A stretch of 64,000 bases of DNA, from assembly GCF_019131995.1 (NCBI RefSeq), contig NZ_JAHONA010000006.1, forward strand, positions 45,219-109,218, in the 5' to 3' direction. Shown here in pieces: positions 16,684-26,338 of this stretch. Origin of the DNA: Collinsella aerofaciens (lineage in GTDB: Bacteria; Actinomycetota; Coriobacteriia; Coriobacteriales; Coriobacteriaceae). The position numbers and the translations under genes are program-made. The first letter of the stretch is position 1. The number at the start of each line of letters is the position of its first letter. A model generated the notes under the pieces. It had not been told where the DNA came from. It saw only the letters and a list, made by a program, of their open reading frames with translations, and ran no database searches.

Positions 16684-16760
16684 TTAGACCGGCTACGGTC
16701 CGCCGACCTGGCTATCACCTCGGCCAATAACAGAATGGCATACATTTCAATCTCCACTGT

Positions 16761-16790
16761 ATACCCCCAGGGGGTATGGGTGTATAGTAT
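16761..16790 (+). promoter_or_regulatory. CsoR operator and promoter of the copper operon
   Basis: ATACCCCC-A-GGGGGTAT (16761-16777) is a perfect palindrome of the CsoR operator type. It overlaps a promoter whose -10 box is TATAGT (16783-16788), so CsoR binding would block transcription until Cu(I) is bound. Confidence 0.8.
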
Positions 16791-16835
16791 CAGCAGGTTA
16801 ACAATTCCAACACCAAATTACAGAAAGGAGAAGCC

Positions 16836-19175
16836 ATGGCTCAGGATAAGTTTGACGTGGGCGGTATGACGTGCGCCGCGTGCCAAGCGCACGTGGACCG
16901 TGCCGTGAGCAAGCTCGACGGCGTCCAAAGCGTCGCGGTCAATCTGCTCGCCGGCTCTATGCTGGTGGACTACGACCCTGCGCAGGTCTCCCCCGACGAT
17001 ATCTGCACCGCTGTCGATCGCGCTGGCTACTCGGCCTCGCCCATCAGCGCGGGCACCGACGCCGCCTCAAGCGGCAGCTCGCAGGCCAGGTCTGGCGTCA
17101 CCCATATGGAGTCGCCCACCAAAAAGCTGGAGGCCGCCGCCTCTGCCATGCGTACCCGCCTCATCATCTCGATCATCTTCCTCATCCCGCTGTTCTACAT
17201 AGGCATGGGGCACATGCTCGGTTGGCCACTGCCCGGCGTCTTCACCGACCACACCCACAGCATGACGCTCACGCTCACCGAGCTCGTCCTGCTCATCCCC
17301 ATCGTCTATGTCAACGACGCGTACTTTATCAATGGGTTTAAATCGCTCGCGCACGGCGCGCCCACCATGGACGCCCTCATCGCCGTCGGCGCCACCGCGT
17401 CCATTGCCTGGTCGCTCTACGCCATGTTTATCATGGCCGACCAGCTGGCCACAGGTCAGGTACACGAGGCCATGATAACGGGCATGGACAATCTGTATTT
17501 TGAGAGCGCCGGCACGATCCTGTCGCTGGTCACCGTGGGCAAATACCTCGAGACGCGCAGCAAGTCCAAGACCGGCGGCGCCATCGAGGCGCTCATCGAC
17601 CTGGCGCCCAAGACCGCGACCATCGTGGCCGACGACGGCACCGAGACCGCTGTGGACGTCGACGCCATCCTTCCCGGCCAGGTGCTGCGCGTGCGCCCCG
17701 GCGAGTCCATCCCTGTCGACGGCGTCGTACTCGAGGGCGCTTCGGCCGTGGACGAGAGCGCGCTCACCGGCGAGTCCATCCCCGTGGAAAAGACCGCCGG
17801 CGACACCGTCAACGCCGCCACTGTCAACCGTACCGGCTCGTTTACCTTCCGTGCCACACGCGTGGGCGCCGACACGTCGCTCGCCAAGATTATCCAGCTC
17901 GTCGAGGACGCCAACGCCACCAAGGCGCCTATCGCCCGCATGGCCGACAAAGTCGCCGGCGTGTTCGTGCCCGTGGTGTTTGCGATCTCGGCCGTGACCT
18001 TTGCGGTGTGGATGGCACTGACCGGCAGCATAAACGAGGCGCTCACCTCCGCCGTGGCCGTGCTGGTGATCAGCTGTCCGTGCGCGCTGGGCCTGGCCAC
18101 GCCCGTCGCCATTATGGTCGGCACCGGCAAGGGCGCCGAAATGGGCATTCTGTTTAAGAGCGCCGAGGCGCTGGAGAACCTACGCAGCGTGGGCACCGTG
18201 GTGCTCGACAAGACGGGCACCGTCACCCGCGGCAAGCCGGCTGTGACCGATATCACGGTAGCCACGCGCGCTGACGGCTCGCCCGCCATGAGCGAAAAGG
18301 CATTGCTCAAGCTGGCCGCTGCGCTGGAGCGCTCAAGCGAGCACCCGCTGGCCGAGGCGATTATGGCCGAGTGCGAGGCGCGCGGAATCGTCGCACGCAT
18401 GGTCGAGGACTTTACCGCCGTGCCCGGGCGAGGCGTTACGGCACGCGAGGGGCAGAATGTCATCGCCGCCGGCAACGTGCGTCTGATGGACGAGCTGGGC
18501 GTGAAGGTTCCCGCCGGCCTTGCCGAACAGTTCGCGGCCGAGGGCAAGACGCCGCTGTTCTTTGCCAAGAACAGCGAGCTTGTCGGTACCATCGCCGTGG
18601 CGGACGAGGTCAAGGAGACGAGCGCCGGGGCCATCGCCGCACTGCGCTCGCTTGGCGTCGACGTGTGCATGCTCACCGGCGACAACCGCGTGACGGCCGA
18701 GGCCATCGCCCGCCGCGTGGGGTTGAGCAGCGAGCAGGTCATCGCCGACGTCCTCCCCGCCGACAAGGAACGCCACGTGCGCGAGCTGCAGGATGCGGGC
18801 AGCAAGGTCGCCATGGTGGGCGACGGCATCAACGACTCCCCCGCCCTGGCGCGCGCCGACGTGGGCCTTGCGATCGGCACCGGCGCCGACATCGCCAAGG
18901 AGGGGGCAGATGTGGTGCTCATGCGCAGCGACCTCATGGACGTCGCCCGCGCCATCGAGCTGTCGCGCGCCACGATCCGCAACATCAAGCAGGACTTGTT
19001 CTGGGCGCTGTTCTACAACGGCATCGGCATTCCGCTTGCCGCGGGCGTGTTCTTCCCTCTCACGAGTTGGCAGCTCTCGCCGATGTTCGGCGCCGCGGCC
19101 ATGAGCCTGTCGAGTGTCTGCGTCGTGTCCAATGCGCTGCGCCTGCGAACCTTTAAGCCGAAAGTGGCAAAATAG
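16836..19175 (+). CDS. copA: Cu(I)-exporting P1B-type ATPase
   Basis: Inner-membrane copper efflux pump, 779 residues. It has one N-terminal HMA domain (GMTCAAC, 10-16), TGES in the actuator, the membrane metal site CPC (414-416), the phosphorylated Asp458 in DKTGTVTRG, the SEHPLAEA motif, [10 protein letters not shown], and C-terminal YNGIGIP and MSLSS as in Cu(I) pumps. The start follows AGAAAGGAG. It is first in a copA-copZ-csoR locus under a CsoR box. On the opposite strand this gene also reads open for long stretches; those readings have no support. Confidence 0.95.
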   Translation: MAQDKFDVGGMTCAACQAHVDRAVSKLDGVQSVAVNLLAGSMLVDYDPAQVSPDDICTAVDRAGYSASPISAGTDAASSGSSQARSGVTHMESPTKKLEAAASAMRTRLIISIIFLIPLFYIGMGHMLGWPLPGVFTDHTHSMTLTLTELVLLIPIVYVNDAYFINGFKSLAHGAPTMDALIAVGATASIAWSLYAMFIMADQLATGQVHEAMITGMDNLYFESAGTILSLVTVGKYLETRSKSKTGGAIEALIDLAPKTATIVADDGTETAVDVDAILPGQVLRVRPGESIPVDGVVLEGASAVDESALTGESIPVEKTAGDTVNAATVNRTGSFTFRATRVGADTSLAKIIQLVEDANATKAPIARMADKVAGVFVPVVFAISAVTFAVWMALTGSINEALTSAVAVLVISCPCALGLATPVAIMVGTGKGAEMGILFKSAEALENLRSVGTVVLDKTGTVTRGKPAVTDITVATRADGSPAMSEKALLKLAAALERSSEHPLAEAIMAECEARGIVARMVEDFTAVPGRGVTAREGQNVIAAGNVRLMDELGVKVPAGLAEQFAAEGKTPLFFAKNSELVGTIAVADEVKETSAGAIAALRSLGVDVCMLTGDNRVTAEAIARRVGLSSEQVIADVLPADKERHVRELQDAGSKVAMVGDGINDSPALARADVGLAIGTGADIAKEGADVVLMRSDLMDVARAIELSRATIRNIKQDLFWALFYNGIGIPLAAGVFFPLTSWQLSPMFGAAAMSLSSVCVVSNALRLRTFKPKVAK

Positions 19176-19322
19176 GCTCACCATTCAGTCCATTTAGAAC
19201 GGGTTTTCCAGATGCCCGAGATTGACCTGAAAGAGGAGCGACGCGTACTTTGATACGCGAGCGACGGCTTGAAGGTCAAGGTCGGGTGCCTGGGAAAGCC
19301 GACACAACAGAGAGGAATATCC

Positions 19323-19544
19323 ATGCGTTTCACAATTAAGACTTCCGGCCTTATGTGCGGCCACTGCGACGCCACCGTCGAGACGGCGCTGCTCAACGTT
19401 GCCGGCGTGACCGATGCCGACGCCGATCACGAGACCCAGACTGTCCAGGTGGAGTGCGCCGACACCGTGACCGCCGAGCAGCTCGCCGCCGCCGTCGAGG
19501 GCGCCGGCGAGAAATTCCATGCCCTGTCCGTAACCGCCGCGTAG
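19323..19544 (+). CDS. copZ: Copper chaperone, HMA domain
   Basis: Small cytoplasmic metallochaperone of 73 residues carrying Cu(I) to CopA. MxCxxC is present in GLMCGHC near residue 12, and the rest fits a single ferredoxin-like HMA fold. The start at 19323 follows GAGAGGAAT; an in-frame ATG at 19269 would add 18 residues without a ribosome site. The 147 bp after copA hold no further gene. Confidence 0.9.
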   Translation: MRFTIKTSGLMCGHCDATVETALLNVAGVTDADADHETQTVQVECADTVTAEQLAAAVEGAGEKFHALSVTAA

Positions 19545-19570
19545 CAGGCGCTGCCTACTCAATCCTCAGA

Positions 19571-19637
19571 AGTTGCGGTGAAATACGGACTGTTGGGCCG
19601 CCCTAGACCTTTGAACAGTCCGTATTTCACCGCAACT
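19571..19637. repeat. 67-bp palindromic element between copZ and csoR
   Basis: Perfect 24-bp inverted arms (19571-19594, 19614-19637; outer end AGTTGCGGTGAAATACGG) around a 19-bp core. A second element of the same length and arms, with a different core, is at 33672-33738. It could form a strong hairpin in the copper transcript. Confidence 0.9.
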
Positions 19638-19679
19638 GACGGGGGCATCCGGAAGATTGACCAGAAACGAGGACCCGCC

Positions 19680-19952
19680 ATGATGGCAGACCACAAATCG
19701 GTGACCCGCATGCTCAAGACGGCACGCGGCCAGATCGACGGCATCTTGCGGATGGTCGATGAGGACCGCTACTGCGTCGATATTTCCACGCAGCTCATGG
19801 CAACGCAGGCGCTCATTGCGCGCATCAACGCCGACGTGCTCAAGGCGCATATCGAGGGCTGCGTGACTTCGGCAATCGAATCGGGCGACGAAGATCTCAA
19901 AGCCGCCAAGCTCGCCGAGATCGAACGCGTCGTCGACAAGCTCTCCAAGTAA
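19680..19952 (+). CDS. csoR: Copper-sensing transcriptional repressor
   Basis: DUF156 family repressor of 90 residues that leaves DNA when it binds Cu(I). The metal ligands Cys32, His57 and Cys61 (YCVDI, AHIEGC) are all present. It most likely controls the palindrome at 16761-16777. The start at 19680 (MMADHK) follows a GAGG site; ATG at 19683 is an alternative. Confidence 0.92.
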   Translation: MMADHKSVTRMLKTARGQIDGILRMVDEDRYCVDISTQLMATQALIARINADVLKAHIEGCVTSAIESGDEDLKAAKLAEIERVVDKLSK

Positions 19953-19962
19953 TTGGGGCATT

Positions 19963-20009
19963 GGGGACAGGTATGTTTGCACCACATTGGTGCAGATTAA
20001 CCTGTCCCC
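19963..20009. repeat. 47-bp palindromic repeat
   Basis: Second full copy of the element at 5243-5289, same length, outer arms GGGGACAGGT / ACCTGTCCCC and inner TGCACCA / TGGTGCA. It lies 10 bp after csoR. Confidence 0.85.
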
Positions 20010-20064
20010 CTTGCTCTAAATCGGGTATAAAGGCGTGCAGCATATCGAACGAAAGGCAATTTGC

Positions 20065-20538
20065 ATGAATGACTTTATGAAGGGTCGCAATGGTGCCGAT
20101 GAACTCACCATCGTGATGGGTTTTGCCGGCATCGTCATCGCGATGGTCGGATCGATAGCCCGCATCCAGTGGCTCAGCTGGATCGCCATCGCCGTTATCG
20201 TGATTGGCGTGCTGCGCGGCCTGTCCAAAAACGTCGACGCACGTCGCAAGGAGAACGAGGCCTTTGTCGCCGCGACCGCGAACGTCCCCGGCCTGGGCAA
20301 GTTCGTCGCCAGCTTGGGCGGTAGAACTGCAGCGGCCAGCACCTCGCGCGCGGCCGGCACCAGCAAGGAAGACTTTGAGCGCGCCAAGCGCACGGCCAAG
20401 AAGATGTGGAAGGGTCGCAAAACCACGGCATACCTCAAGTGCCCCAACTGCGGCCAGATGCTCTCCGTTCCCAAGGGCAAGGGCAAGATTCGCGTCACCT
20501 GCCCCAAGTGCCACGCCAAGATGGAGACGCGCTCCTAG
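20065..20538 (+). CDS. Small membrane protein with C-terminal zinc ribbon
   Basis: Unknown function, 157 residues. Two adjacent hydrophobic segments (about 15-35 and 38-55) are followed by a basic linker and a zinc ribbon, CPNCG (about 130) and CPKCH (about 148). The start at 20065 follows AAAGG. It is separated from csoR by a repeat and may have its own promoter. The ribbon resembles those in bacterial zinc-ribbon membrane proteins, but no family name can be given. Confidence 0.75.
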   Translation: MNDFMKGRNGADELTIVMGFAGIVIAMVGSIARIQWLSWIAIAVIVIGVLRGLSKNVDARRKENEAFVAATANVPGLGKFVASLGGRTAAASTSRAAGTSKEDFERAKRTAKKMWKGRKTTAYLKCPNCGQMLSVPKGKGKIRVTCPKCHAKMETRS

Positions 20539-20560
20539 CCGCCATACCATGGGACAAAAT

Positions 20561-20598
20561 AAAAGCCGAGGCCTCGTGTTGAGACCTCGGCTTTTTTT
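20561..20598 (+). terminator. Bidirectional terminator
   Basis: Stem AAAAGCCGAGG / CCTCGGCTTTTTTT between two converging genes. Directly after it, 20605-20627 is a perfect 23-bp palindrome (GACAAAGGGAC, C, GTCCCTTTGTC) reaching the amidohydrolase stop. Confidence 0.9.
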
Positions 20599-20631
20599 GA
20601 TTATGACAAAGGGACCGTCCCTTTGTCACAC

Positions 20632-22002
20632 CTATGCTACGCCATCGCGGGCGAGCTCCTCGGCAAGCGCTTCGGCAGGCATGGCCATAATCGCGTCGAG
20701 CTCGGCGTCCACCTCGGGAATGCGCTTCACCTTGAGCTTGCGCACCAGATCGCCGCGACACATCACGTGCGTCGGCTCACGCAGTGCGCACAGGTCATCG
20801 AGCGGGTTCTTGCGTGTCACCAGGATATCGGCGGCCTTGTCGCACTCGATTGTGCCGGTCTCGCCGCCCAGCCCCAGCAGCTCGGCATTGACCTGCGTGG
20901 CCGTATGCAGCGCGAAGGCGTTACTCACGCCGACATACTTGGCAAAATAGGCCACCTCACGCCACATGTCGTACTGCGTCACGAACGGGCAGCTCGAGTC
21001 CGTGCCAAGGCCCACCTTAACGCCAGCTTCCAGTGCGGCACGGGCGCTCTCAATGATGCCCGAGCACACGATGTCGCCGTTCTTCTTTTGCGTATCGGTC
21101 GAATGGGTCTTTTCCGGGTCGAGCAATACAAACGGCAGCGCCGGGCTGATAGTGCAGGTAACGCTGGGCGCACGCCCCTCGAGCTGCGTGCCCGCGGCGC
21201 CACGGTACAGCTCCAGGATCTCGGGCGTCAGCGGAGCGCCGTGCTCAATCGTGTCAACGCCGGCCTCAAGTGCGGCCTTCACACCCTCGGTACTCTCGAC
21301 ATGGGCCATAACCGGAAGGCCCATATCGTGCGCCGCCTTGCATGCCGCCGCGGCAACCTCCACCGGCATACGCAGCACGCCCGGCTCGCCCACCTCGGTC
21401 GCATCGAACACGCCGCCCGTCACGAACAGCTTAATGACGTCGGCACCACGCGCGTACAGGTCGCGCACCTGTTCGGCTGCCTCGGCGGGACTGTTGGCCA
21501 CCTGGGCGAACAAGCCCGCACCATGGCCGCCCGGCACCGTGACGCCCGTTCCCGGCGCCACCAGGCGAGGACCTTGATACTTGCCGGCGTCGATGGCATT
21601 ACGAACGGCGATGTCGGCAAACAGTGGGTCGCCCGCGCCGCGCACCGTGGTCACGCCGCTTGCCAGTTGTTGTTGGGCGCTGCCCTTAAGAATATGGCGC
21701 ACGATGGCGCGCCCCACGGGATTATCGAGCTTCTTCATCAGCGCGCCCGCATCGCCGGCCGAGACAGGCTTGCCCGAACCGCACAGATGCACATGCATAT
21801 TGATGAGACCGGGCATGAGATACGCACCCGCCAGGTCGATAACCTCGGCACCCGCAGGCGCCTGCGCCACAGCACTCGGCCCCATCCACGTGATGACACC
21901 GCGCTCAACAGTCACGGCCATATCGGGTTGCGGCTCCATATCCTCCGAACCATCCAGGACGGTCGCATTGATAAACAACGTGGAACGATCGGCAGACGCC
22001 AT
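20632..22002 (-). CDS. Amidohydrolase family protein
   Basis: Metal-dependent hydrolase of 456 residues with a TIM-barrel active site: HVH in NMHVHLCG, a lysine in VIKLFVTGG that is a likely carboxylated bridging ligand, histidines in AHVEST and TIEHGA, and Asp in GTDSSC. These fit the imidazolonepropionase/Xaa-Pro dipeptidase-like branch with two metals. The substrate cannot be read from the sequence. The start at 22002 (MASADRS) follows GGGGGAGGAG; the frame is open further upstream without a ribosome site. It has no operon partner. Confidence 0.85.
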   Translation of the reverse strand: MASADRSTLFINATVLDGSEDMEPQPDMAVTVERGVITWMGPSAVAQAPAGAEVIDLAGAYLMPGLINMHVHLCGSGKPVSAGDAGALMKKLDNPVGRAIVRHILKGSAQQQLASGVTTVRGAGDPLFADIAVRNAIDAGKYQGPRLVAPGTGVTVPGGHGAGLFAQVANSPAEAAEQVRDLYARGADVIKLFVTGGVFDATEVGEPGVLRMPVEVAAAACKAAHDMGLPVMAHVESTEGVKAALEAGVDTIEHGAPLTPEILELYRGAAGTQLEGRAPSVTCTISPALPFVLLDPEKTHSTDTQKKNGDIVCSGIIESARAALEAGVKVGLGTDSSCPFVTQYDMWREVAYFAKYVGVSNAFALHTATQVNAELLGLGGETGTIECDKAADILVTRKNPLDDLCALREPTHVMCRGDLVRKLKVKRIPEVDAELDAIMAMPAEALAEELARDGVA

Positions 22003-22150
22003 ATCGAGCTCCTCCCCCTCAGAAAACTTGAACATCTGTCCATTATTATCCAGTGTAGCCCGATTGCCACAGACATATCGGTTAACGGAGGGAAGAGGGG
22101 ATGTGGGGGACGGAATACGCTGCAGTCCCACCCCAGCGACACCAGGGAAG

Positions 22151-22290
22151 TGTCTCGATCTGTAACAGATACAGGGTTGTTGGGCCCCTTGCTGTTACAG
22201 ATCAAGACATTCGGTCGACGCTTCACCGGTTTGTCTCGATCTGTAACAGTTACGAGCTCAAATAACCTCTAAACGTTACAGATTGAGACA
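22151..22290. repeat. Two 59-bp palindromic units
   Basis: Units 22151-22209 and 22232-22290 with a 22-bp linker. The second ends 7 bp before the stop codon of the DUF559-like gene. The linker resembles the one at 9282-9303 (both contain CGGTCGAC). Confidence 0.9.
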
Positions 22291-22297
22291 AAACCTC

Positions 22298-23374
22298 TCA
22301 GCGCCCATACCACTGACGTCTCCACTCCTCAGCCAAATCGGGCCGTCGCGGAATACCCGCCAACCTCATCTTCTCAACCAGCTTCCCCGGATTCTTGAGC
22401 TCATCAAACGTAAACCGAAGCACCTTGTGCCCGAGCATTGTCAGATGGGACTCCCGTTGACGTTCTGCCACGAATGGGTCGACCGACTCCCAGCCCTCGC
22501 CGTTCTGCAAGGCATACTTCCCCTTTCCGTCGAGCTCGCCAATCACGCACGTTCCGTCCTCGAACCGCCAAAAATAGTCGACGCGAAACACCTGGCTCGG
22601 ATCGAGCGGGTCGCGAAACTCCACCTGCAGCTCCGGAACCGGAAAGCCGTACGCAATAAAGAACGCTCGGAACCGAGACTCGCCGCCGTTTTCGGACAGC
22701 CCGTCCGCATACGACGCGATCACCTGTGCCCTGCGATACCCTCGCCTGCCCTCGCAATCGGCGCGGAGGCGCTCGCACAAATCCCCACGTGATACGCCTT
22801 TCGCCCGCAGTGCAGAATCGGCAATCGCCAACCCGTAGGAGAACGGCGCACGCAGCAAGCATTCCTCCACCGTGCGCCAAAACGACGTCACCCGCACGCC
22901 ATCAACACGCTCGAGCGCGCCCGCCATCTGTGGACGCAACAACCTGCACCCGCTGCTCAACGTCACCGAACAACCCGTCTTAACAAGAAAACGCGGCCCA
23001 AGCAGATCGTTCGGCACCTCCAGACCCCATATCAGTGCGGCGTCATATCCCCAAAACGCCCAATCGGGATGAAATTCCGCAAGCCCTCTGATAGTCCTCA
23101 GCGCTCGCTCCGCCGGCGTCAATGCATCCCAATCATGCTGAAAACAGAACAGGTACGGCTCGGGCTCCGCGATATCGTCGGTTCCAACATGGCGTCGCAG
23201 CCACATGAGCTCGGTATTGTCATGCGTTGCGAGCAGCGCACCTTGCTTGGCCGTCTCCGTGAGCCGCGCGAGCATCCTATTCCGCGCCAACGTGTTGCGA
23301 GTCGCATGTTTGTGTTTGAGAACGGTATTAGACACTTTCATCACCACCACGTCAGACAAATGGACCATCGTCAC
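22298..23374 (-). CDS. DUF559-like PD-(D/E)XK-fold protein in a repeat array
   Basis: Protein of 358 residues. The N-terminal two thirds resemble the AbiEi-type regulators of actinobacteria that often carry a DUF559 C-terminus. The C-terminal part has a Vsr/DUF559-like core: Asp266 in VDYFWRF, Glu280 and Lys284 in ELDGK, then RESHLTMLGHKVLRF. This D..ExxxK pattern is close to, but not the exact, ExK nuclease signature, so activity is uncertain. GTG at 23374 sits 5 nt after GGAGG; ATG at 23368 is the alternative. The gene is tightly bracketed by 59-bp palindrome arrays on both sides. No partner toxin or antitoxin gene adjoins it. Confidence 0.65.
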   Translation of the reverse strand: MTMVHLSDVVVMKVSNTVLKHKHATRNTLARNRMLARLTETAKQGALLATHDNTELMWLRRHVGTDDIAEPEPYLFCFQHDWDALTPAERALRTIRGLAEFHPDWAFWGYDAALIWGLEVPNDLLGPRFLVKTGCSVTLSSGCRLLRPQMAGALERVDGVRVTSFWRTVEECLLRAPFSYGLAIADSALRAKGVSRGDLCERLRADCEGRRGYRRAQVIASYADGLSENGGESRFRAFFIAYGFPVPELQVEFRDPLDPSQVFRVDYFWRFEDGTCVIGELDGKGKYALQNGEGWESVDPFVAERQRESHLTMLGHKVLRFTFDELKNPGKLVEKMRLAGIPRRPDLAEEWRRQWYGR

Positions 23375-23393
23375 CGTTGCCTCCGCTGACAAA

Positions 23394-23693
23394 TGTCTTG
23401 ATCTGTAACAGGAAGACCGATTTTTGGCCGCTAGATGTTACAGATCGAGATCTTTCGACACCGCGTCCAACCTTTGTCTCGATTTGTAACAGGTAGGTCG
23501 AGTTTTGGCCTGTAGATGTTACAGATTGAGACATTCCCCCAACCAGGTGCCAAACGTCTCGATCTGTAACAGTTAGACGTTCTCCAGCCCCCCAAACGTT
23601 ACAGATTTAGACAAACCAGCGGCGCCCAAGCGTTCGTCTCAATCTGTAACAGGTAGACCGGTTTTTTGTCCCTAAACGTTACAGATCGAGACA
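23394..23693. repeat. Four 59-bp palindromic units in tandem
   Basis: Units 23394-23452, 23475-23533, 23555-23613 and 23635-23693 with linkers of 22, 21 and 21 bp. This is the largest array in the window. It begins 20 bp upstream of the start of the DUF559-like gene, so it must contain or overlap that gene's promoter. Confidence 0.92.
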
Positions 23694-23728
23694 AATAGAC
23701 ACGCGGCGGCGCTGCGACAGCCCATCCC

Positions 23729-24436
23729 TTACTCCCATTCCTGTTCGTAGATGTTGAGCGACTTCACGTAGCGCCCCTGGGCGCCCATGATGTCGCGGAC
23801 CAGGCGCAAAAAGAAGCTGACGCACGAGGTGTCAAAGCCGTCCTGCAGATCCTCGGGATGCACCGCACCCGGTCCATCGACCGCCGTGTCACTCAGGCGC
23901 GCGATGTCATACAGATAGAGCTGTCCCGCCGTCAGCCAGACATCGTCGATGCAGGCGAGGCGCACCGCGATCGCGCCGTCGCTCCAATGCTCCTTTTGCA
24001 CGATATGCGGGTCGTAGACATCAAAGCGACGGTCGGCACGCGTATCCTTCAGCGCAACCATGCCGTTCGCAGGATCCTTGTCCAAAATGCCAAAGCGCGA
24101 GAAATACTGCGTGTCGCGTACCTGCTCGAGCCGCTTGAGCGAGGCAGGCGAAAGCGATGTCGGCGGCTCTTCAACATACAGCTCGAGCAGCGTCTTGCCA
24201 TGGCGATAGGGGCGCTCGAAGAGCAGCCAATCGGTAAATGCCATGTTGTAGGCCATGATTTCGTTTTGCGAAGGCTCGGTGCAATAGCTGAGCCACGGGT
24301 CGACAATGATCTCGAACTGTTCGCGTGCCGGCTCCAAAAACTGGAACTTCCGCAGCATCCAAAAATGGGCCATGTCGGCAATATCGTTGCCGACGGCTTC
24401 AGCCAGCTGCGCTCGGTCTAAAACGTGGTCAGTCAC
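23729..24436 (-). CDS. Hypothetical protein
   Basis: Soluble protein of 235 residues that I do not recognise. It is acidic and rich in aromatic residues, with no signal peptide or membrane segment. The sequence LYLYDIARLSD and the repeated Trp/Tyr content suggest a compact globular fold. The start is GTG at 24436 after GAGGAGG at good spacing. It lies on the same strand as the DUF559-like gene but an array separates them. Confidence 0.75.
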   Translation of the reverse strand: MTDHVLDRAQLAEAVGNDIADMAHFWMLRKFQFLEPAREQFEIIVDPWLSYCTEPSQNEIMAYNMAFTDWLLFERPYRHGKTLLELYVEEPPTSLSPASLKRLEQVRDTQYFSRFGILDKDPANGMVALKDTRADRRFDVYDPHIVQKEHWSDGAIAVRLACIDDVWLTAGQLYLYDIARLSDTAVDGPGAVHPEDLQDGFDTSCVSFFLRLVRDIMGAQGRYVKSLNIYEQEWE

Positions 24437-24851
24437 GGCATCCTCCTCAAACTGATGAACCTCAATTTGAGCTTACGAGGAGGGTGGGCAGCCACGACCA
24501 GCGCGGGCAAAATAGGCCTCCGGCTGCAAACCAGATGCTGACCAAACACTTGACGGGACACTTGACCGAATGAGCGCACCGCAAAGAAACCGCAGGTAGA
24601 TATAGACAGTCAGTTCACTCATTTGAGGCAAACGCCCGCTACCACCACAGAAAGAGCAGAGTAGCACAGTCGCAAACGTCGACGAATGAACACTTGCACG
24701 TCGGCAAATGACAAAGTCGCCTGCGAACTCGCAAGGAGTGTCCCCGAATGCCGGCACATAAGGAACGTCCCCAGCTGCCGGCACTTGGGGACGTTCCTTT
24801 TGGGCCGGCATTCGGGGACAGCCCTTGACGATTCAGCTGTGGACAGCCGCC
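24437..24851. repeat. Gene-free stretch with a nested 82-bp palindrome
   Basis: 24739-24820 is a nested palindrome: outer perfect 17-bp arms (TGTCCCCGAATGCCGGC and inverse), inner perfect 14-bp arms (AAGGAACGTCCCCA and inverse), 12-bp centre. It lies 31 bp past the gltD stop and may terminate that transcript. The rest of the stretch (24437-24738) shows nothing that can be supported. Confidence 0.85.
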
Positions 24852-26333
<1,482 letters not shown>

Positions 26334-26338
26334 GGCAC

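Noticed and set aside
9223..23693. The palindrome arrays as a CRISPR array
   Set aside because: Repeats alternate in orientation, spacing alternates between 25 and 21-22 bp, the supposed spacers share a common skeleton, and no cas genes are present.
22151..23693. The 59-bp units as integron attC sites (formerly 59-base elements) with a gene cassette
   Set aside because: The equal length is suggestive, but the arms lack the GTTRRRY and RYYYAAC core sites, arms are near-perfect rather than bulged, units occur in tandem without genes between, and no integron integrase is seen.
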